This document shows positions 61,133-64,000 of a stretch of 64,000 nucleotides of DNA, piece after piece. The notes under the pieces were generated by a model that saw nothing but the letters and a program-made list of their open reading frames with translations, ran no database searches and was not told the origin of the DNA. The stretch comes from Clostridium manihotivorum (GTDB lineage Bacteria; Bacillota; Clostridia; Clostridiales; Clostridiaceae). The stretch is from assembly GCF_004015185.1 (NCBI RefSeq), contig NZ_CP025746.1:2559776-2623775 (forward strand). The letters run 5' to 3'. The translations under genes were made by a program, and so were the position numbers. How positions within the stretch are numbered: position 1 is the stretch's first letter; every line of letters starts with the position of its first letter.

Positions 61133-61411
61133 TTGAAATATATTAAGGCAAATAATGTGTTACCAGAAGATATGATAAAAGCTATACAAGAGTATGTAGA
61201 TGGTGAATTTCTTTATATACCAAGAAAAAATGAGAATCAAAAAGCTTGGGGAGAAAAAAACGGTATAAAGGATATTTTAAAGAATCGAAACCATGAGATT
61301 TTCCAAAAACATAAAGAAGGTATAACTATGAAAGAGTTAGCAGCAATGTATTTTTTATCGGAGCAGAGTGTAAGGCGGATAATAAGTGAGCGAAAGAGAG
61401 CATGTTCGTAA
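61133..61411 (+). CDS. CD3324-like Mor-type transcriptional regulator
   Basis: A 92-residue protein with TTG start 8 nt after GAGGAGGG. The N-terminal half (YIKANNVLPEDMIKAIQEYVDGEFLYIPRK) and the C-terminal HTH (EGITMKELAAMYFLSEQSVRRIISE) match the CD3324-type family related to the phage Mor activator. Its target is unknown. Confidence 0.9.
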   Translation: MKYIKANNVLPEDMIKAIQEYVDGEFLYIPRKNENQKAWGEKNGIKDILKNRNHEIFQKHKEGITMKELAAMYFLSEQSVRRIISERKRACS

Positions 61412-61489
61412 TTGATACATAACTGTTTATGAAATTGAAGAGTTATTTGAGATAATGATACTATCTATTTAGAGGAGTTAATAAAAGGA

Positions 61490-61565
61490 TTTAGCAAGTT
61501 TTCAAAGTCTTTCTGGATTGCAGAAAGAACTCGAAAATCTAAATTTTATTATAAAATATTACCTC
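61490..61565. repeat. Repeat family B
   Basis: GCAAGTTTTCAAAGTC .. TCTGGATTGCAGAAAGAAC .. AAATCTAAATTTTA, then TATTACCTCGAT. Confidence 0.5.
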
Positions 61566-61589
61566 GATATATAGATAGGGGACGATATT

Positions 61590-62126
61590 ATGGAAGTAAA
61601 GACTATTTTATCAAATGAGGAAAATGCAAATATCATAAAGAATATGTATCCATTGTATTTGCATGATTTATCTGAGTTCTATGGAAATCTACCTAATGAA
61701 TATGGGATTTATGAGACTGAGCCTATAAAGACCTTAGCTGAGCAATATGATGTGCAAAATATTTGGTTTCAGAAGCCTGATGAACTCTTTCCCTTCATAA
61801 TAATGGTAGATGGGAAACCAGCAGGGTTTGACCTAGTGTCCACTGGCAAATATGCACCTAAAGAGATGGATTATTACCTTTATGAGTCATTTTTATTAAG
61901 ACCCTATAGAGGAAAAGATATTGGATCCATTGCTGCAAAGCAGGTATTTGACAGATTTTTAGGAAAGTGGGGTTTGCATGTAGCGCCAAACGGTACAAAC
62001 CCTCGTGCAGAAAGCTTTTGGAGAAAAACTGTTGGAGCTTATACAAGAAATAATTTTCAAGAAAAACAGTGTGAAACCTTTGATGGATTTAGGAGGGTAT
62101 TTACTTTTAATAATAAGGAGCAATAA
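61590..62126 (+). CDS. GNAT-like acetyltransferase, COG5628-type
   Basis: A 178-residue protein. The acetyl-CoA-binding region is YLYESFLLRPYRGKDIGSIAAKQVF (in part), with YRGKDIG replacing the more usual RGxGIG. The C-terminus WGLHVAPNGTNPRAESFWRKTVGAYT is typical of COG5628-type predicted acetyltransferases. The ATG lies after AGGGGACGATATT. Confidence 0.82.
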   Translation: MEVKTILSNEENANIIKNMYPLYLHDLSEFYGNLPNEYGIYETEPIKTLAEQYDVQNIWFQKPDELFPFIIMVDGKPAGFDLVSTGKYAPKEMDYYLYESFLLRPYRGKDIGSIAAKQVFDRFLGKWGLHVAPNGTNPRAESFWRKTVGAYTRNNFQEKQCETFDGFRRVFTFNNKEQ

Positions 62127-62153
62127 TTCTAACAGAATTAAATAGCTGTTAGT

Positions 62154-62257
62154 ATAGGGTTACAACTTCAATTATTAAGTTATACATTCCGGAAAAGTCC
62201 TAAGAACCAGCGATTTTCGAATATGCATACCTTAAGTTTTCGTAATGTAACCTTATA
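62154..62257. mobile_element. MITE-like element, family A
   Basis: TATAGGGTTAC at the left and GTAACCTTATA at the right (one mismatch) bound 104 bp with the family centre (CCGGAAAAGTCCTAAGAAC). Confidence 0.7.
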
Positions 62258-62261
62258 TAAG

Positions 62262-62349
62262 TACCCTGTTGAAATTAAGTGGTCAGTGATCCGAGGCTTT
62301 AAGTAGCTTGGGCAAAAAATCACTAATGAAGAACGTATTAGTGATTTTT
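62262..62349 (+). terminator. Family F fragment and Rho-independent terminator
   Basis: CCCTGTTGAAATTAAGTGG opens a family F fragment. The terminator is AAAAATCACTAAT (62315-62327) with ATTAGTGATTTTT (62337-62349). Confidence 0.75.
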
Positions 62350-62498
62350 ATAGTCATTCTATCTGAGAAAATCATTTAATTCTAATGCTTGCTCATATAG
62401 CATCTTCTTAATAATCATTTAAATTCAACAATGTCCTTAGATATATACTAACTTAAAATCATGGTGCTGTTAAATTGAAATATTAATATGTATACTAA

Positions 62499-62530
62499 AA
62501 ATAGGTAGCCACTAGAAAGGCTACCTATTT
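62499..62530 (-). terminator. Terminator of the SAP-domain gene
   Basis: A perfect 12-bp stem, AAATAGGTAGCC with GGCTACCTATTT, immediately after the minus-strand gene's end. Confidence 0.8.
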
Positions 62531-62542
62531 AGATATAATTGA

Positions 62543-63130
62543 CTATTTCTCAAGCACAGATAGGTCTTGCTTCTCATACTTATTATGTCCTGCTAAGCCT
62601 TTTTTGAATTTCCAACATTTAATTGCATCCTTTAAGGTTTTATCGCCATTGTTTTTAAAAAAGTCACGAATATAGGTGTTGTATTCGAATTGATTATCTA
62701 TAGGTGAGTTACCCTTATTTTTCTTTTTATCTTCCTGTATTTTATACCATTCCTTTACTGCATCAGAATATGTTTTACCTGCACTGCTTTTTAGATATTT
62801 TTGAAAGGTAACATTAAATGAAAAGTTGTTGCCTATTACTGACTTAAAAAATACTCTATGCTTTTCTGAACATACGAAATTTTCTTCAATAGTATTGTCT
62901 AAAGCTAGTTTATGATAATTCAAGTCAGCATTTTTCCTTTTAACTATTCTGCTTACCAACTTTTCACCTGTCCTTAAGAAGTGCTCTATTCTCTTAGTTA
63001 TATCCTGCTTTCCACCAGTTGCAGAAAGTCCATTTTCTTTGCAAAATGAAACAAGTTCTTCTTTTAGGTAATAATATTGAAGAAAGGTGTCAGGCTTTAG
63101 TTCCTTTGAAAGTACTGGACGTTCACTCAT
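62543..63130 (-). CDS. SAP-domain protein with DUF6434-like region
   Basis: A 195-residue protein. Its N-terminus is a SAP-like helix-extended-loop-helix (YYLKEELVSFCKENGLSATGGKQDITKRIEHFLRTGEK) typical of DNA-binding SAP motifs. The remainder resembles DUF6434: NYHKLALDNTIEENFVCSEKHRVFFKSVIG. ATG after AGAGGGGACAT. Function unknown; possibly nucleic-acid-associated. Confidence 0.85.
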   Translation of the reverse strand: MSERPVLSKELKPDTFLQYYYLKEELVSFCKENGLSATGGKQDITKRIEHFLRTGEKLVSRIVKRKNADLNYHKLALDNTIEENFVCSEKHRVFFKSVIGNNFSFNVTFQKYLKSSAGKTYSDAVKEWYKIQEDKKKNKGNSPIDNQFEYNTYIRDFFKNNGDKTLKDAIKCWKFKKGLAGHNKYEKQDLSVLEK

Positions 63131-63399
63131 ATATGTCCCCTCTATTCCTTAAGTTCTAATTGTTTCAACACAAGCAAGATTATATATGTAAGACTATTGT
63201 AATTAGAACACAATTTTCAATGTGAAAATCTAATAAATATGTTAATAGAAAAGCTATTTTTTTATTATATAAATATAAAAAATTTCTGTTAGATAAACTT
63301 AGTGAGTTGAATGGATTAGAAAATCATTTTGTATATAAAATAAGACTTATTGGTATGTGAAAAATTGCTAACATACCTTGGGAAAATCAGATGACAAAG

Positions 63400-63552
63400 A
63401 GTTGGATAGGCCTGGTAATTCAAAGGCTTAGAATATATTTTGGGTAAGTAGTAAAAAGAAATCCTATCCTTCTGCCAGGTTTTTATCATATTCGTTTGGA
63501 ATGGCAGATACGAAAAAAGCTCACAGAAGAAAGTCGCTTCAGTGACTTTCTT
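63400..63552 (+). repeat. Repeat family E, decayed copy
   Basis: The coding-like part (GGTAATTCAAAGGCTTAGAA) is interrupted by stops. The tail (TCTGCCAGG .. GGCAGATACG) and hairpin (CTCACAGAAG .. CTTCAGTGAC) are preserved. Confidence 0.6.
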
Positions 63553-63654
63553 ATATGCAAAATTACCCATACAGTATATAATTGTATTGGTTTACATTTG
63601 TAGAGTACTGTGAAGGTAAGTAAGAAAACTTTTGTATAAGAGGAAATTAAATAT

Positions 63655-64000
63655 ATGAAATACTTGGACAAAGATAAAATTAATAACGGAAAAAGGTTTA
63701 TAAATGTAGCAATTTCTATGGTAATCTTTTTGAACTTGATAAGTTTGGCAGTAACAATATTAAGAAAGGATACTATCGGCAGAAATGATATTATATATGA
63801 TCTTTTAGTGTTAGTTATAATAGCCTTTTATTACAAAGGAAATAAACTAGCAGGTATAATCGTTTCTTCAATTGCTCCTTTTTTATTTATAATACCTGCG
63901 CTGTTGATATTTGGAGCCACAATTTATATTCTACAGCCATTTGGTATACTAAGCTTCTGGGGTGGCACTTTATTCTTAATTATATTAGCAGTATATATTG
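63655..64000 (+). CDS. Multi-pass membrane protein, truncated by the window end
   Basis: ATG 63655 follows AAGAGGAAATT. The visible 115 residues start MKYLDKDKINNGKRF and contain at least three hydrophobic segments (VAISMVIFLNLISLAVTIL, LLVLVIIAFYY, IIVSSIAPFLFIIPALLIFGATIY). The frame continues past 64000. Family not recognised. Confidence 0.7.
   Translation, partial: MKYLDKDKINNGKRFINVAISMVIFLNLISLAVTILRKDTIGRNDIIYDLLVLVIIAFYYKGNKLAGIIVSSIAPFLFIIPALLIFGATIYILQPFGILSFWGGTLFLIILAVYI

Overview
The window is AT-rich DNA with strong AGGAGG-type ribosome-binding sites, frequent TTG and GTG starts and many low-GC Gram-positive gene families (a mannose-type PTS component with ManO, VanZ, a PadR/DHA2 efflux pair, a lactococcin-972 cluster, a CD3324-like regulator). 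This fits a Clostridium-like Firmicute chromosome; I cannot name the species. It looks like accessory chromosome: single genes or two- to four-gene operons, separated by long gaps filled with short dispersed repeats. I see no rRNA, tRNA, CRISPR array, prophage or intact transposase.

Layout. 1-1.4 kb: end of a mannose-family PTS operon and manO. 1.6-5.8 kb: VanZ, DJ-1/PfpI, GNAT, methyltransferase and VOC proteins. 5.9-12.4 kb: AAA-ATPase/nuclease-like protein, a phosphodiesterase, a NarL-type two-component pair, a membrane-anchored metallopeptidase. 12.8-15.2 kb: a MarR-controlled divergon (flavoprotein plus alpha/beta hydrolase). 15.4-25.5 kb: FliB-like methylase, APH-like kinase, DUF2200, Fic, oligoendopeptidase F, S41 peptidase. 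25.6-29.8 kb: MerR with an EFR1 flavodoxin/ferredoxin, then PadR with a DHA2 efflux pump. 30-34.6 kb: a metallophosphoesterase broken by a 32-bp tandem duplication, then a lactococcin-972-type bacteriocin with its membrane protein and ABC ATPase. 34.8-41.8 kb: LysR/DUF4865, a double-GNAT protein, TetR/amidohydrolase, a methyltransferase, a Nudix protein. 42.4-50.6 kb: three paralogous methyltransferases interleaved with pyrE, DJ-1, YnfA, GNAT and CPBP genes. 50.8-54.5 kb: TetR/MFS efflux and an MBL hydrolase. 55.4-60.5 kb: an ABC transporter with its own two-component system. 61-64 kb: a CD3324-like regulator, a GNAT, a SAP-domain protein and a truncated membrane protein.

Repeats are the most striking feature. 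(i) A REP-like G-rich palindrome (core GGGACAGGGGGACGG, closing in GTCCC) occurs at about a dozen loci, always in the same orientation, nearly always on or just after the stop codon of a plus-strand gene; in four genes it encodes the last residues. (ii) A roughly 100-bp MITE-like family (family A; ends TATAGG..AACC / GGTT..CCTATA) has at least 12 copies and often forms the leader just before a ribosome-binding site. (iii) Families B and C often travel with it. (iv) Family E carries the 3' end of an unidentified ORF plus a terminator-like hairpin. (v) A roughly 275-bp segment is bounded by IS200/IS605-like hairpins.

Several regulator-operator pairs can be read directly: MarR, PadR (two sites with the same core), MerR (20-bp spacer promoter) and two TetR-type palindromes. 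Most gene sets fit sensing and export of toxic compounds, redox stress and bacteriocin production or defence. All functions are inferred from motifs read by eye; no database search was run.
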